64,000 nt of DNA from Delta-02 sp964513565 (GCA_964513565.1 CAZENE010000010.1:26301-90300); one strand, 5' to 3'; positions 8,767 to 17,962 are shown, counted from the stretch's first letter. Program-made: numbers and translations. The notes: generated by a model from the letters alone, not told the origin.

Positions 8767-9585
8767 CTAAAAATTTTTTACTCGCCCTTCAACAATATCT
8801 ATGATCAGATCGGGTGTGGACGCGCCCCCCGTTAAGCCTATTCGGGATACATTCTTGAACCACTCGGGACGCAGGTCTTCTACCGTTTCAATATGGTAGG
8901 TATTTGGTTGGACTTTGTGAACGACCTTATACAACTTCGTAGTGTTTGAACTGTTCTTTCCCCCCACTACCAGCATCATATCGACTTCGCCCGATAACGC
9001 TACAGCCTCGTTTTGTCGTATCTGAGTGCTTTCGCAAATCGTGTTATATATTCTGAGCTCTTCCACTCCGGCGATAAGCTCTTTGACGATCGAAACGAAT
9101 GTACCTTTATCGAGGGTGGTTTGACTTACAACTCCCACCTTTTTGGCAGTTAATGTTGTTGGTTCTTGTAGTACAATACCATCATTTTCCAAATAACTCA
9201 AGACACTTTTGACCTCAGGGTGGTTGCTGTCACCAACGATAACAACCCGATAGCCGCTCTTCTCGAGGTTCTTCGCATGCTTGCGAACACGCTTCACGAA
9301 CGGGCATGTCGTGTCGATCGATTTGAGCCCGCTCTTGCGAATATAATCTTCTTCTTCCTTTTTTATTCCATGGGTGCGAAAGACGACAGTCCCTTCTTTG
9401 ACCTGGTATACGTCATCGACCGGGATTATCCCTTTCTCCTGCAACAGTTCTACCATCTGTGGATTGTGGATGATTGGGCCTATGGTAAAAACCTTTTCGC
9501 CCGTTCCCGCAGCCTTCAGCACCATTTTTATGGCCCGTTTTACCCCGAAGCAAAAGCCGATATTCTTCGTCTTGATCACATTCAT
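8767..9585 (-). CDS. ispH: 4-hydroxy-3-methylbut-2-enyl diphosphate reductase
   Basis: Last step of the MEP isoprenoid pathway, producing IPP and DMAPP with a [4Fe-4S] cluster. The three cluster cysteines are C12 (GFCFGVKRA), C94 (DTTCPFV) and C184 (NTICESTQ). Other family signatures are GDSNHPEV and SRIGLTGGASTP near the C-terminus. The length of 272 residues is that of the short bacterial form without an S1 fusion. The start codon overlaps the cmk stop by one base (TAATG), indicating translational coupling. The rpsA start follows 11 bases after the stop. Confidence 0.96.
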   Translation of the reverse strand: MNVIKTKNIGFCFGVKRAIKMVLKAAGTGEKVFTIGPIIHNPQMVELLQEKGIIPVDDVYQVKEGTVVFRTHGIKKEEEDYIRKSGLKSIDTTCPFVKRVRKHAKNLEKSGYRVVIVGDSNHPEVKSVLSYLENDGIVLQEPTTLTAKKVGVVSQTTLDKGTFVSIVKELIAGVEELRIYNTICESTQIRQNEAVALSGEVDMMLVVGGKNSSNTTKLYKVVHKVQPNTYHIETVEDLRPEWFKNVSRIGLTGGASTPDLIIDIVEGRVKNF

Positions 9586-10274
9586 TATTTCTCGTCCCTG
9601 TCTTTGATATGGCTCAGTATCATCTTCAAGACCTCTTCGATGTCTGTTCCTGTCGTATCAACAATGATCGCGCCATGAGGAACGACAAGCGGTGCTATGG
9701 CCCGCGTGGAATCGTCTGTGTCCCGCCTCTTCATTTGCTCTTCCACCGCACTAGGTTCCAGCTGTGAACCTTTTGCGGCCAGTTCGGCATATCGGCGGTT
9801 TGCCCGTTCTTCGGGGCGTGCGTCGAGATAGAATTTAATGTCAGCGTCCGGGAAGACAACACTTCCCGTATCTCTTCCTTCGAGGACGGCATTTCTGCCC
9901 TCTGCGATCCGGCGCTGTATCGAATTTGCATACTCGCGGACAGGCTGTTCCTGGGAGAGCGACGACGCAAGCAGGGAAATATCCGGCTCACGTATTTCTT
10001 CAGAAATATCCCGTCCGGAGAGTCTTACCCGGGTATTTTCGCCGAACTCAAATGTCAGGGAGAGATCCGGCAGAAGATCTTCCACCCGCTCGCTGTCTTT
10101 TCGTAATTTATAAGCGTACGCTATGCCGCGGTAGATTGCACCGGAATCAATGTATATATAACCGGCAGTCGAAGCAAGGAGCTTTGCGATAGTGCTTTTC
10201 CCGGCACCGCTTGGACCGTCAATCGTTATGATCTTGTTTGTTCTCAATGTCACGTTGTTTCCTGCAACCCTCAA
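9585..10274 (-). CDS. cmk: Cytidylate kinase
   Basis: Phosphorylates CMP and dCMP with ATP. The P-loop GPSGAGKST is at residues 20-28, with GAIYRGIAY following and the nucleotide-binding LEGRDTGSVVFPDA near residues 133-146 and ARPEERANRRYAE after it. The 229-residue length is standard. The exact start is unsure: ATG at 10274 and GTG at 10253 are both in frame, and the GTG gives the more usual N-terminus. It heads the cmk-ispH-rpsA-Trm112-lpxL run, with a sigma70-type promoter about 20 bases upstream of the ATG. Confidence 0.95.
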   Translation of the reverse strand: MRVAGNNVTLRTNKIITIDGPSGAGKSTIAKLLASTAGYIYIDSGAIYRGIAYAYKLRKDSERVEDLLPDLSLTFEFGENTRVRLSGRDISEEIREPDISLLASSLSQEQPVREYANSIQRRIAEGRNAVLEGRDTGSVVFPDADIKFYLDARPEERANRRYAELAAKGSQLEPSAVEEQMKRRDTDDSTRAIAPLVVPHGAIIVDTTGTDIEEVLKMILSHIKDRDEK

Positions 10275-10294
10275 ACGCCTTAAGCCAAGTAATT

Positions 10295-10323
10295 ATTATA
10301 TATCAAATTATCGAAAAATTCAA
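10295..10323 (-). promoter_or_regulatory. Sigma70-type promoter of the cmk-rpsA operon
   Basis: On the minus strand a -35 box TTGAAT (10323-10318) and a perfect -10 box TATAAT (10300-10295) are separated by exactly 17 bases of AT-rich spacer. The expected start of transcription is near 10288, just ahead of cmk. Confidence 0.75.
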
Positions 10324-10714
10324 AGCGTATCGCGGGGATAGGGCGATGGGTAGGATTCCCGCTGCGGCGCCCCGGACGCAACTGAAGGCAGATTACGCTC
10401 TCTCGCGCAGAATTCCGGCCGGCACTGCACCCGGAAAAGGAGCGAGGGCCTCTTTGGTGTGCCAACGAGCTTGAAAATGCAAAGGCCGGTTTCCCCGATT
10501 ATGGTATTTTGACCCATATTGCATCAATAGATAATCAATAAGAATTTGGGCGTCTTTTGTGCTAGTATCGTAACGCGGTGCAGGGGAAGCGGGGTTAAGC
10601 AATTTGCAGTGCTTCTGGGAAATTTCTGTAGTCGAATAATATTACACATAAATAGCCTGTTGAGCGACAGACATTGCTGCGGGATTTTCTTAAAGTATAA
10701 AAACAGGTCGCTTA
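10324..10714. other. Intergenic stretch with no recognised gene
   Basis: Upstream of the cmk promoter. Several overlapping short open frames occur on both strands (for example minus 10280-10602), but none has a plausible start signal or familiar composition. I checked for 6S RNA, tmRNA, SRP RNA and RNase P hallmarks and recognised none. Confidence 0.4.
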
Positions 10715-10936
10715 ATGAGCTCAAAAATAAAGAAGCATTCATTATCTTTATATCCACCACGAACACAGGCCCATCGCCATACGCCTACTGTGCATTGCAG
10801 TCGTTGCGGCAAGGAGGTCAAGATCATCCCGTTCGGCTACGGGTACATTGCAGTATGCTGCAATCGTGTGATCTATAGTGGCCGGAAATTGCCAAACGAC
10901 AGCACACCGGGGAATTCCGGGGAATTCCCATCATAA
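10715..10936 (+). CDS. Possible small zinc-ribbon-like protein
   Basis: 73 residues. The middle has HCSRCGKEV followed about 17 residues later by VCCNRVIYSG, a CxxC plus CC arrangement that could bind a metal. The first 25 residues are basic and unremarkable. The start has only a weak purine stretch upstream, and another frame overlaps most of it. It stands alone between the cmk promoter region and the DUF2845 gene. It may be a real small protein, the remnant of a larger one, or chance. Confidence 0.3.
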   Translation: MSSKIKKHSLSLYPPRTQAHRHTPTVHCSRCGKEVKIIPFGYGYIAVCCNRVIYSGRKLPNDSTPGNSGEFPS

Positions 10937-11120
10937 CGTTTCGGCTTCTGGTTTTTCCTGATTTTCTTGCATAAATACATTGAATCATATTAAATCAATG
11001 GAGAGACATCGCATTAACCGGGGTGTGCGCGCGGATTAGGCCGGCATCCCATTAATTTGACTCGAGGACGGTCCATTGAGAAAAATGAGAGAAGATGCGG
11101 CAAGATCAGGGGCGGGCACG

Positions 11121-11447
11121 ATGCGGTCGATTTCGGCCATAATAGGTACAGTGTGTGCGATAAGCCTTCTTTGCTTTCCTGCCCATGCAACCACCTCGGA
11201 TGTCTTCAGGTGTCCCAACGGCGCTATTGTTGCGGTTCATGACAGGCTCTCCGCGGTAATGCTTAAATGTTACGCCCCTACGATAATATCCAGGCGAAGC
11301 GTCACGCGAGGATTGCCCTTTGGGTATTACGAGACAGTGGAGATAGAGGAATGGACATACAACCTCGGTCCCTCTTCATTCATGTATTACCTCACATTCG
11401 AGAACGGTTTTCTGGAAAGGATCGAAAGCGGAGCATACGGGAATTAA
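11121..11447 (+). CDS. DUF2845 family secreted protein
   Basis: About 108 residues from the ATG at 11121, chosen because AGGGGCGGG lies just upstream and because it yields a compact signal peptide (MRSISAIIGTVCAISLLCFP, cut after AHA). A start at 11076 would add 15 residues. The mature part has FRCPNGAIVAVHDRLSAVML and the terminal block EEWTYNLG, FMYYLTFENG and LERIESGAYG, which are the hallmarks of DUF2845. The function of the family is unknown; location is periplasmic by inference. It converges with cfa across 25 bases. Confidence 0.75.
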   Translation: MRSISAIIGTVCAISLLCFPAHATTSDVFRCPNGAIVAVHDRLSAVMLKCYAPTIISRRSVTRGLPFGYYETVEIEEWTYNLGPSSFMYYLTFENGFLERIESGAYGN

Positions 11448-11472
11448 GGGTATTACGGACGGATCGGTATGA

Positions 11473-12663
11473 TCATGGCCGGTATATATGCTCCCTCGTC
11501 CAGGGGATCTCATTGTTCAGGCCATTGGTGAATAAAATTTGATACAGGCGTATATTTCCCCAGCGGAAAGCGGCTGCACTGCCGATAAGAAACAACCGCC
11601 ACATCCGAACGAGCCTTTCATCGAACATTTCGGTTATTTTTTCCCTGTTTTCTTCTAAACGTTTTTCCCATTCTTCCAGTGTTGCGGCGTAATGTACGCG
11701 AAGATTTTCTATGTCAACGGGAACGAGCCTCTCCTTCCCCATGGTCTGTATGATGTGGCCCAACACAGGAATATGGCCGCCCGGAAATATGTATTTCTTT
11801 GTCCAGGGGTCGAAAGCGGTATTTATTTCTTTTCCGATGGTGTGAAGAAGACCTATTCCCTGCGGCTTTAAGAGCATTCGGGCCTTTTTCATAAAAACCG
11901 GGATAAATCCCTTACCAACATGCTCGAACATACCCACGGAAACGAATTTGTCGAATTTTCCTTCGATATTCCTGTAATCTTTCTGGAGGATTGTGACCAG
12001 GTCCTCAAGACCTTCCGCGGCTAATTTTTCTCTGGCGTATCGCGCCTGATTGGGTGAGATCGTACAGCCTGTGCCGGTAACCCCGTAATGGCGAGCCGCA
12101 TATATGAGCATTCCACCCCATCCGCAGCCAATGTCTACGAGTGATTCCCCTTGCTTAAGCTGGAGCTTTCTGCATATATGCTCGTATTTTTGTTCCTGGG
12201 CCTGATCCAGGCTGTCTGTCGCGGATCGAAAATAGGCGCATGAATAAGCCATAGTTTTATCAAGGTAGTGCTTGTAGAATGCATCGCCAAGATCGTAGTG
12301 ATGCGTTATGTTTGCGGGCGCCTGGCGGATCGTGTTCAAAGACGCTAAATGTGCAAAAAACACGGACAATTTCGTCAAGGGAGACAGTTGGATATCCTGA
12401 AAGTGGGGATCTATCCCGATACGGACAAGCTTTCCAAAATCACCCTGTACATCGATATTGCCGGCTGTGTACTCCTCCCCGAAACCCATGGAACCCCTTG
12501 CAAGCAAACGTTTTGCCGTTGTCCTCTCCCTGAAGCCGAGGGTAAAGACAGGTTTTCCTTTCCCATAATGTTCGGTCTGGCCATCCCATAATGTCACGTC
12601 AAAAGGAATTTCAGGTGATCTTTCACTGAGAGCGGAAAAGAGGCGATGAAGGGTCTTTTTCAT
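11473..12663 (-). CDS. cfa: Cyclopropane-fatty-acyl-phospholipid synthase
   Basis: Adds a methylene group from S-adenosylmethionine across double bonds of membrane phospholipid acyl chains. It is 396 residues long. The N-terminal lipid-binding region is followed by ITHHYDLGDAFYKHYLD, the conserved YSCAYF (Cys142) and the SAM motif VDIGCGWGG near 176-184. GMFEHVGKGF and FPGGHIP are further family signatures. The ATG is preceded by AGGGGGA. It is monocistronic, divergent from the small lipoprotein gene at 12871 and convergent with the DUF2845 gene. A related SAM-dependent fatty acid methyltransferase is the only realistic alternative. Confidence 0.93.
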   Translation of the reverse strand: MKKTLHRLFSALSERSPEIPFDVTLWDGQTEHYGKGKPVFTLGFRERTTAKRLLARGSMGFGEEYTAGNIDVQGDFGKLVRIGIDPHFQDIQLSPLTKLSVFFAHLASLNTIRQAPANITHHYDLGDAFYKHYLDKTMAYSCAYFRSATDSLDQAQEQKYEHICRKLQLKQGESLVDIGCGWGGMLIYAARHYGVTGTGCTISPNQARYAREKLAAEGLEDLVTILQKDYRNIEGKFDKFVSVGMFEHVGKGFIPVFMKKARMLLKPQGIGLLHTIGKEINTAFDPWTKKYIFPGGHIPVLGHIIQTMGKERLVPVDIENLRVHYAATLEEWEKRLEENREKITEMFDERLVRMWRLFLIGSAAAFRWGNIRLYQILFTNGLNNEIPWTREHIYRP

Positions 12664-12870
12664 TGATATCCCCCTAAGATGAAATCTTCCTGTATAATTA
12701 GTATTTTATTTATCGGCTCCCACGAGGTCAAGAGGTAGCGGGGCTTTCTCCGGCTTTCTCGCAGGCTTAATTCTTTCTTGCAAAATGGCCCGCGTTGCAG
12801 GAGAATTCATAGCAGACACGGCTGCGGTCCGACCGAACAAAGCACCGCATGATGAACAAGGAGGAGTTAG

Positions 12871-13125
12871 ATGTTATCATGCCTTCGAATAGGGAAAAAG
12901 AAATGGATCTTTTCATGCCTGTGCCTTACACTTTGCCCTATTCTAGGGGGCTGTGTCGTTGGTTATGAACAACGCGGTAAAACCCAGGCGGACTTTGACC
13001 GGGATAAGAAGTATTGCCAATCGGTAGCCGAAAAAGAATACCAGCGTAAGGGTACTCGCATATGTGACGAAGCCGAGGCGTGCCTGAGATCGTTAGGCTG
13101 GTCCGGCTCGCGCTCTCTCTGGTAA
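12871..13125 (+). CDS. Small lipoprotein of unknown function
   Basis: 84 residues with a lipoprotein signal: a basic N-terminus, a hydrophobic core and the lipobox ILGGC with the acylated Cys at residue 28. The mature part is short, charged and contains three more cysteines (KKYCQ, RICDEAEACL). The start has a strong AAGGAGG ten bases upstream. It lies 18 bases before the pentapeptide-repeat gene on the same strand, so the two are probably one operon. No family recognised. Confidence 0.65.
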   Translation: MLSCLRIGKKKWIFSCLCLTLCPILGGCVVGYEQRGKTQADFDRDKKYCQSVAEKEYQRKGTRICDEAEACLRSLGWSGSRSLW

Positions 13126-13143
13126 TGTAAAGGGCAAGTTATT

Positions 13144-13836
13144 ATGATCATTACGAATGAAGACCTCAAGGAAGTTCTATCCCTGCATTTGCGATGGCTC
13201 CAAAATGAGGGAGGTGCGTGCGCCAATCTGTCCGGGGCCGACCTGTCGGGCTCCCGGATGGCGGGTGTAAATTTATCGCATGCTATACTATCGGGCGCCG
13301 ATCTTACCGGTGCAACCCTTGCAAGGGCCAATTTATCCGGTACTGACCTGTCAGGTGCGGTCCTTGTCGATGCGGACCTGTCACGTGCCAATTTCTATCG
13401 GGCCACTCTATCGGGAGCGGATCTCTCGGGAGCTAGGTTGATTCGTGCCAATTTGTCCGGAGTCGATATGTCGAGGGCCAATTGCGAAGGCGCGAATTTA
13501 AGCGCAGCCAATTTAAGCCGCGCTAATTTGGCCGGGGCCGAACTCAACAAGGCCGATCTCACGGGGACAGACCTCGAACGGGCGGACCTTGCCCTTGTGG
13601 AGCTTATCGGCGCCGATCTTGCCGGCGCCAATCTATCTCATGCAGATCTTTCGTACGCCAACCTTACGCGGGCCAATCTTACCCGGGTCAATCTCGCGGG
13701 AGTTGACATCTCGCGTGCTAACCTTACCTATGCAAATCTCGCCGGGGCCGATCTTACACGGGCGGACATGACGCAGGCCGACCTTGATGAGGCGGACCTT
13801 ACAGGCGCGACTTGGCCTGACGGAACGAGGAAATAA
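13144..13836 (+). CDS. Pentapeptide-repeat protein
   Basis: 230 residues. From about residue 26 to 225 almost the whole chain is the five-residue repeat A(D/N)LXX, around 40 copies (for example ANLSGADLSG and ADLTRADMTQ), which folds as a right-handed quadrilateral beta-helix. There is no signal peptide or extra domain, only a short N-terminal helix (NEDLKEVLSLHLRWLQNEGG). Some members protect DNA gyrase by mimicking DNA, but most have no known role, so I give none. It lies just after the lipoprotein gene and before the HAD phosphatase, same strand. Confidence 0.92.
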   Translation: MIITNEDLKEVLSLHLRWLQNEGGACANLSGADLSGSRMAGVNLSHAILSGADLTGATLARANLSGTDLSGAVLVDADLSRANFYRATLSGADLSGARLIRANLSGVDMSRANCEGANLSAANLSRANLAGAELNKADLTGTDLERADLALVELIGADLAGANLSHADLSYANLTRANLTRVNLAGVDISRANLTYANLAGADLTRADMTQADLDEADLTGATWPDGTRK

Positions 13837-13885
13837 GGTGAGCTTTTGAGAAGATCTGCTTCACTTATATACATACGGGGGCATC

Positions 13886-14539
13886 ATGCGCTTTAAAGGA
13901 GTTATCTTTGATCTTGACGGAACGCTCGTTAATTCGCTCGAAGACATAGCGGATTCCATGAATGCCGTCCTGAGAACGCACGGTTTCCCAACGCATGATG
14001 TTGGCGAATATAAAGGTTTTGTTGGAGGCGGGATGACCAACCTCGTGATCAAGGCGATGCCCGAAAAGGCTCGTGGTGATGCCCGAATAGCACTTTGCCG
14101 CGACGCAATGCTGGCTGAATATGGCGCCAACTATCTCAACAAGACGAGACCGTATGATGGGATCACCGATCTTATCCAGGAGCTTTCCCGCATGAATATC
14201 CAGCGGGCTGTTTTTTCCAACAAAGTCGACCATCTCACGAAGAAGATAATGGCGGAGCTTTTCCCCCATTTATATTTTGCGATCGTTTTGGGATCCGGCC
14301 CCGGGCTGCCTGAGAAGCCTGACCCGAAAGGCGTCCTTGCAATAAGCAGCCATTTGAAGATCTTGCCCGGGGATATGATCTATGTCGGTGATTCCGACGT
14401 CGATATGCAAACCGCCCGCAATGCAGGCATGAGTTCCGCAGGCGCCCTGTGGGGTTTCAGGACAAAGGAGGAATTGATGGCAAATGGGGCTGAATTTTTG
14501 CTTGGCCATCCAATGGACCTCGTTCCGATCCTGCAATAA
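13886..14539 (+). CDS. HAD-family hydrolase (phosphoglycolate phosphatase-like)
   Basis: 217 residues, cytoplasmic. Motif I is FDLDGTLVNS with nucleophile Asp9 and acid Asp11. The small helical cap follows (TKPYDG-type region TRPYDGITDL), then motif II VFSNK, and motifs III/IV with PEKPDPKGV and GDSDVDMQTARNAGM. Cap size and motif spacing match Gph and related sugar-phosphate phosphatases. The substrate could be 2-phosphoglycolate, a pyrophosphate or another small phosphate ester. It is the last gene of the plus-strand run starting at 12871, facing the broken transglycosylase gene. Confidence 0.88.
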   Translation: MRFKGVIFDLDGTLVNSLEDIADSMNAVLRTHGFPTHDVGEYKGFVGGGMTNLVIKAMPEKARGDARIALCRDAMLAEYGANYLNKTRPYDGITDLIQELSRMNIQRAVFSNKVDHLTKKIMAELFPHLYFAIVLGSGPGLPEKPDPKGVLAISSHLKILPGDMIYVGDSDVDMQTARNAGMSSAGALWGFRTKEELMANGAEFLLGHPMDLVPILQ

Positions 14540-14553
14540 GAAGGGGCTCTTGA

Positions 14554-15098
14554 CTACCGGTCGTTTGCCCTGTTTGCTGTCGAATAGATGTTGGGATTAT
14601 ACAGGACTCTTTTCTTGAATGCTGCGGCACTGGAGATCACTTTGTCTGCATACCGGTCGTCCTTTGCTCCGATGATATCGTGCGCTTCTTCCGGTGACGA
14701 AAAATAGTGCTTCCATATCGTCCAATGGATCTGCATCAGGCCGCGCGCGTTCTTGTCGCTTACGGCATCGGGATCAAAGCCGCTTTCAACCTGTATAACA
14801 CCCATAATTACAGATAAAAAATTAAGCCTGTGTTCGCGAGAGGTAAAGGTATTGTTTTCTGTGTACGTGCTCCGTGATTGCTCTGGCAAAGAGAACGGAC
14901 GCTATTTGCTTCTTTTTTTGTTAATGCTTCGTATATGCCGGTATACATGGCTAAAATCTCCATATTTGTCAGGATCGTTTTTCTTAAGGGATTCAATATC
15001 CCCGTGGACCGATTCCATATCCCTCCCGTACGAACCACCAGAGAAGATGCCGCAACGAGGATAAATAAGATGATGTTTGCGACTTTCACAGCCTGCAA
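14554..15098 (-). pseudogene. Frameshifted lytic transglycosylase (SLT domain)
   Basis: Two overlapping frames give halves of one exported muramidase-like protein. 15098 to about 14890 encodes a start, a membrane-anchor segment (ANIILFILVAASSLVV) and GIYEALTKKEANSVRS. From about 14889 to 14554 the next frame gives REHRLNFLSVIMGVIQVESG, with the catalytic Glu in VESGF, then NARGLMQIHWTIWKHYF. The C-terminus ends early (VLYNPNIYSTANRANDR), lacking the usual second half of the SLT domain with its AYNAG motif. A one-base change near 14880-14900 joins the frames. Both the frame change and the short end point to a decayed gene, unless the base change is a sequencing error. Confidence 0.65.
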
Positions 15099-15453
15099 AA
15101 ACTTCTCCGTAAAAATGTCTTTATCGAAATTACCGGCGGACTGCTCGTGACGTCCTCCTCATATCTTGAATTGCACTCTGCCAGATTTTTCTGCAAATTA
15201 AATATTCGGTTCATCTCGCTCCGTTATCCCGGCGAATTCGCGGGAATGACGGCGGGTGGAATTGCGACACGGTTTCTTTGGGGAATGACGCTTTGAGGCA
15301 TATCCACGGTCATGGACATTATATAACGCATGATGGATTGCACACACCGTAGAGGCCCGGGAAGGGAAGATCAAAAATTCATCATTATTTTTCTGGACAA
15401 AATTTTCGTACAATATATTTTTACAAATCTCTTGGTTACTTGCCGTAGTATAT
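15099..15453. other. Intergenic stretch with one REP-like repeat
   Basis: No convincing gene. The open frame on the minus strand at 15198-15413 is largely translation of the REP-like palindrome (RHSREFAGIT) and is rejected as coding. Confidence 0.5.
15226..15252. repeat. REP-like palindromic element, copy 3
   Basis: Arms ATCCCGGCGAATTCG and CGGGAATGACGG around an EcoRI-like centre GAATTC. It follows the same pattern as the copies at 4970 and 5886. A partial second half (GGGGAATGACGC) appears about 35 bases further on. Confidence 0.6.
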
Positions 15454-16449
15454 TTGACAGTAAATTACGATAAAGACAAAAAATTATGCGGCTTTCAATT
15501 CAGTCGGGGGGATTGTATTGGAACGAAACGAAAAACAAAAGGTTCGGACCATATCGTTCATGTGATTGCAGGCCTGATCATATTGGCCCTGCTTGCGTAT
15601 TTCGCCTCGCAGAGCATTGTCGTGGTCCATAAATTGGAACTGCCCATGCTGCGCCTTTTTCGGGCATTTTCCAGAAGTACATCGAGGTCAAGGCATACAA
15701 CTGCCGGTGATCTATCGGGCCCCGCCCTGTCAGAATTGCTGTCGGAAAAAGGTTCTGCAATGCCTGAAGTATTTGTCACCGCACTGTCCAGGTTATCTCC
15801 CGGGCGCCAGGAAAATAACCTGCGGCGCTATTCAGATATCCTACAAACTGTTAAACGAGGCGATATCGAACGCTCCTTTAAAACCTTTCAAGGGGCCGCG
15901 AGATAGAAACATTACCAGAGAACGATATTTTTGAAGTGTTCGGCTCTGTCCTGGAACATGCGCTGTTCTTTGCACGGGAATAGGTCTTTCTTCCCCAGAT
16001 TCGACAAATTACTGCTTTAATGATGAACGTCGCTAAAGCCAAAGGAGCGTATCGACTCTCGACAAGCTGTCCTTTTTTATGATCGGCCTGGCGGGATTTG
16101 TTGATATTATGGTGCAATTATCTCCAGGTTTCGAACAAGTAAGGCATTCTGACAGATATACAGGCCAATGCGTTTGAAAAATACCTTGCGGCGATAGATG
16201 CTTTCCAGATGCTGTACGAAAGCAAGCTGCCCCGTCAGATCGGAGCCCTGCGTGTAAAAGAGAATGAGCTTGAATCGGGTAATGTTCCCGATGTTCCGTC
16301 AGTCCGCGATCACGTGAACGCAATGAAGGCAAACGAGATGATAACGAATGTTGCAGAAAGGTCTATCCCTTATTAAGAACCTCCTTGGGAGCCTTATGCA
16401 AACCTTCCGTGAAGGCGCTGAAAAGCTCAAAAGTATGCACATGGCATAA
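15454..16449 (+). pseudogene. Multiply frameshifted gene for a membrane protein of unknown family
   Basis: Protein-like segments succeed each other on the plus strand in changing frames: 15454-15906 (one membrane segment, HIVHVIAGLIILALLAYFAS), about 15880-15980 (EIETLPENDIFEVFGSVLEH), about 16046-16165 (STLDKLSFFMIGLAGFVDIM), about 16145-16376 (DIQANAFEKYLAAIDAFQML, then LPRQIGALRVKENELESGNV) and about 16355-16449 (LIKNLLGSLMQTFREGAEKL, ending HMA). The segments abut or overlap in order, so one ancestral gene with about four frame changes is the simplest reading. The longest single frame opens only with TTG and has no clear ribosome binding site. I do not recognise the family. It ends 54 bases before cysS. 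Confidence 0.5.
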
Positions 16450-16503
16450 TTCAATTGCTTTGACAAGTCCGCGATAGCTATGGTAAATATTACGGTCAAC
16501 GCT

Positions 16504-17949
16504 ATGGCCCTGAAGGTTTACAATACGATATCGGGAAAGAAAGAAGACTTTATCCCTGTAACCGAAGGTAAAGTTAAAATCTACGCTTGCGGGGTTACCG
16601 TATATGACCACTGTCATATTGGCCATGCCCGAAGCGCCATCGTTTTCGATACGCTATTCAGGTATCTCCTCTCGAGGGGTTATGATGTCACTTATGTCCG
16701 GAATTTCACAGACATCGATGACAAGATCATCCGCAGGTCGCATGCCGAGAACGTAGCTTGGCAAGAGATCGGGCAGAGGTATATACAGTCCTTCTATGAA
16801 GATATGGATGCGCTCGGCATACTGCGGCCCAGCCATGAGCCGCGCGCGACAGAGCATATCGGGGACATGATAGCCCTTGTGGATACGCTGCTCAAAAAGG
16901 GCCATGCCTACAACATTGACGGCGACGTCTATTTTTCTGTCGACAGTTTCAAGGCTTACGGTCAGCTCTCCAAACGGCCTCTCGAAGAAATGATGGCCGG
17001 CGCCCGTGTGGACGTTGATGAAAAGAAACAGAACCCCCTGGACTTTGCACTGTGGAAGGCCTCCAAAGAAGGCGAGCCTTCGTGGGATGCCCCGTTCGGG
17101 GCAGGACGCCCGGGATGGCATATAGAATGCTCCGCAATGAGCACTCTTTACCTCGGGAATCCCTTTGATATTCACGGAGGGGGGAAAGATCTTGTTTTTC
17201 CGCACCATGAAAACGAGAAGGCCCAGACGGAAGCCGCAACAGGAGAAAAATTCGTAAATTACTGGGTTCATAATGGATTCGTTAATATTGACCGGGAGAA
17301 AATGTCTAAATCTATAGGCAATACGCTTCTGATCAAGGATTTTCTAAAAGATTATCATCCTGAAGTACTTCGGCTTTTCTATCTCTCGAATCACTATCGT
17401 AGCCCGGTCGATTATAACAGTCAGTCCATCGACGACATAAATACTGCCCTTCATCGGCTCTATTACACGCGTGAACGGGCAATCGACGCACAGAAAGGAA
17501 AGAAATTCGAACCCCCTCCGTTTTCGATGGCCGATGATATGGCCAAGAAATTTTTCGAGGCCATGGATGATGACTTTAATACAGCTCTTGCCATCTCCTA
17601 CATCTTCGATCTGTCAAAAGAAATAAACAAGATGGTTGAGAAGAGAGATGAAAGCGCTGTAGCGTTCATTGCCTCGGCTGAAGCGGCATTCGAGTCGATG
17701 GCAGGCGCACTGGGGCTTCTGGAAGATACCCTCAAATCCCTCGAATCCCAGGGAAAATTGAGACACCTCGCACGCATGGGCATTGATGCTTCGTTCGTTG
17801 AAAATGCGATCAATGATCGGATCGAGGCACGTAAAATTAAAGATTTTAAAAAAGCTGACGAGATCAGAGATATGCTTTCCGAAAAAGGGATCATACTTCT
17901 TGACACTCCAAAAGGTACACAGTGGCGGATAAAAACCTCAGTTTCTTAA
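16504..17949 (+). CDS. cysS: Cysteinyl-tRNA synthetase
   Basis: Class I synthetase charging tRNA-Cys. It has 481 residues from the ATG at 16504, chosen because MALKVYNTISGKKEDF aligns with the usual N-terminus; an upstream ATG at 16480 adds eight residues. The HIGH motif is HCHIGHAR, preceded by the zinc ligand in YACGVTVYD. KMSKSIGN is the KMSKS loop. WHIECSAMS and HHENEKAQ give the other conserved zinc and active-site residues. It is followed after 13 bases by porG. Confidence 0.97.
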   Translation: MALKVYNTISGKKEDFIPVTEGKVKIYACGVTVYDHCHIGHARSAIVFDTLFRYLLSRGYDVTYVRNFTDIDDKIIRRSHAENVAWQEIGQRYIQSFYEDMDALGILRPSHEPRATEHIGDMIALVDTLLKKGHAYNIDGDVYFSVDSFKAYGQLSKRPLEEMMAGARVDVDEKKQNPLDFALWKASKEGEPSWDAPFGAGRPGWHIECSAMSTLYLGNPFDIHGGGKDLVFPHHENEKAQTEAATGEKFVNYWVHNGFVNIDREKMSKSIGNTLLIKDFLKDYHPEVLRLFYLSNHYRSPVDYNSQSIDDINTALHRLYYTRERAIDAQKGKKFEPPPFSMADDMAKKFFEAMDDDFNTALAISYIFDLSKEINKMVEKRDESAVAFIASAEAAFESMAGALGLLEDTLKSLESQGKLRHLARMGIDASFVENAINDRIEARKIKDFKKADEIRDMLSEKGIILLDTPKGTQWRIKTSVS

Positions 17950-17962
17950 AAGGAGAATATAT

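Noticed and set aside
10280..10602. Three overlapping minus-strand frames above the cmk promoter
   Set aside because: Mutually overlapping, Pro/Arg-rich by base composition and lacking start signals.
13144..13836. DNA repeat array
   Set aside because: The repetition comes from pentapeptide coding, in frame with period 15 and degenerate, not from spacer-repeat structure.
15198..15413. Minus-strand 71-codon open frame
   Set aside because: It is mostly translated REP-like repeat and has no ribosome binding site.
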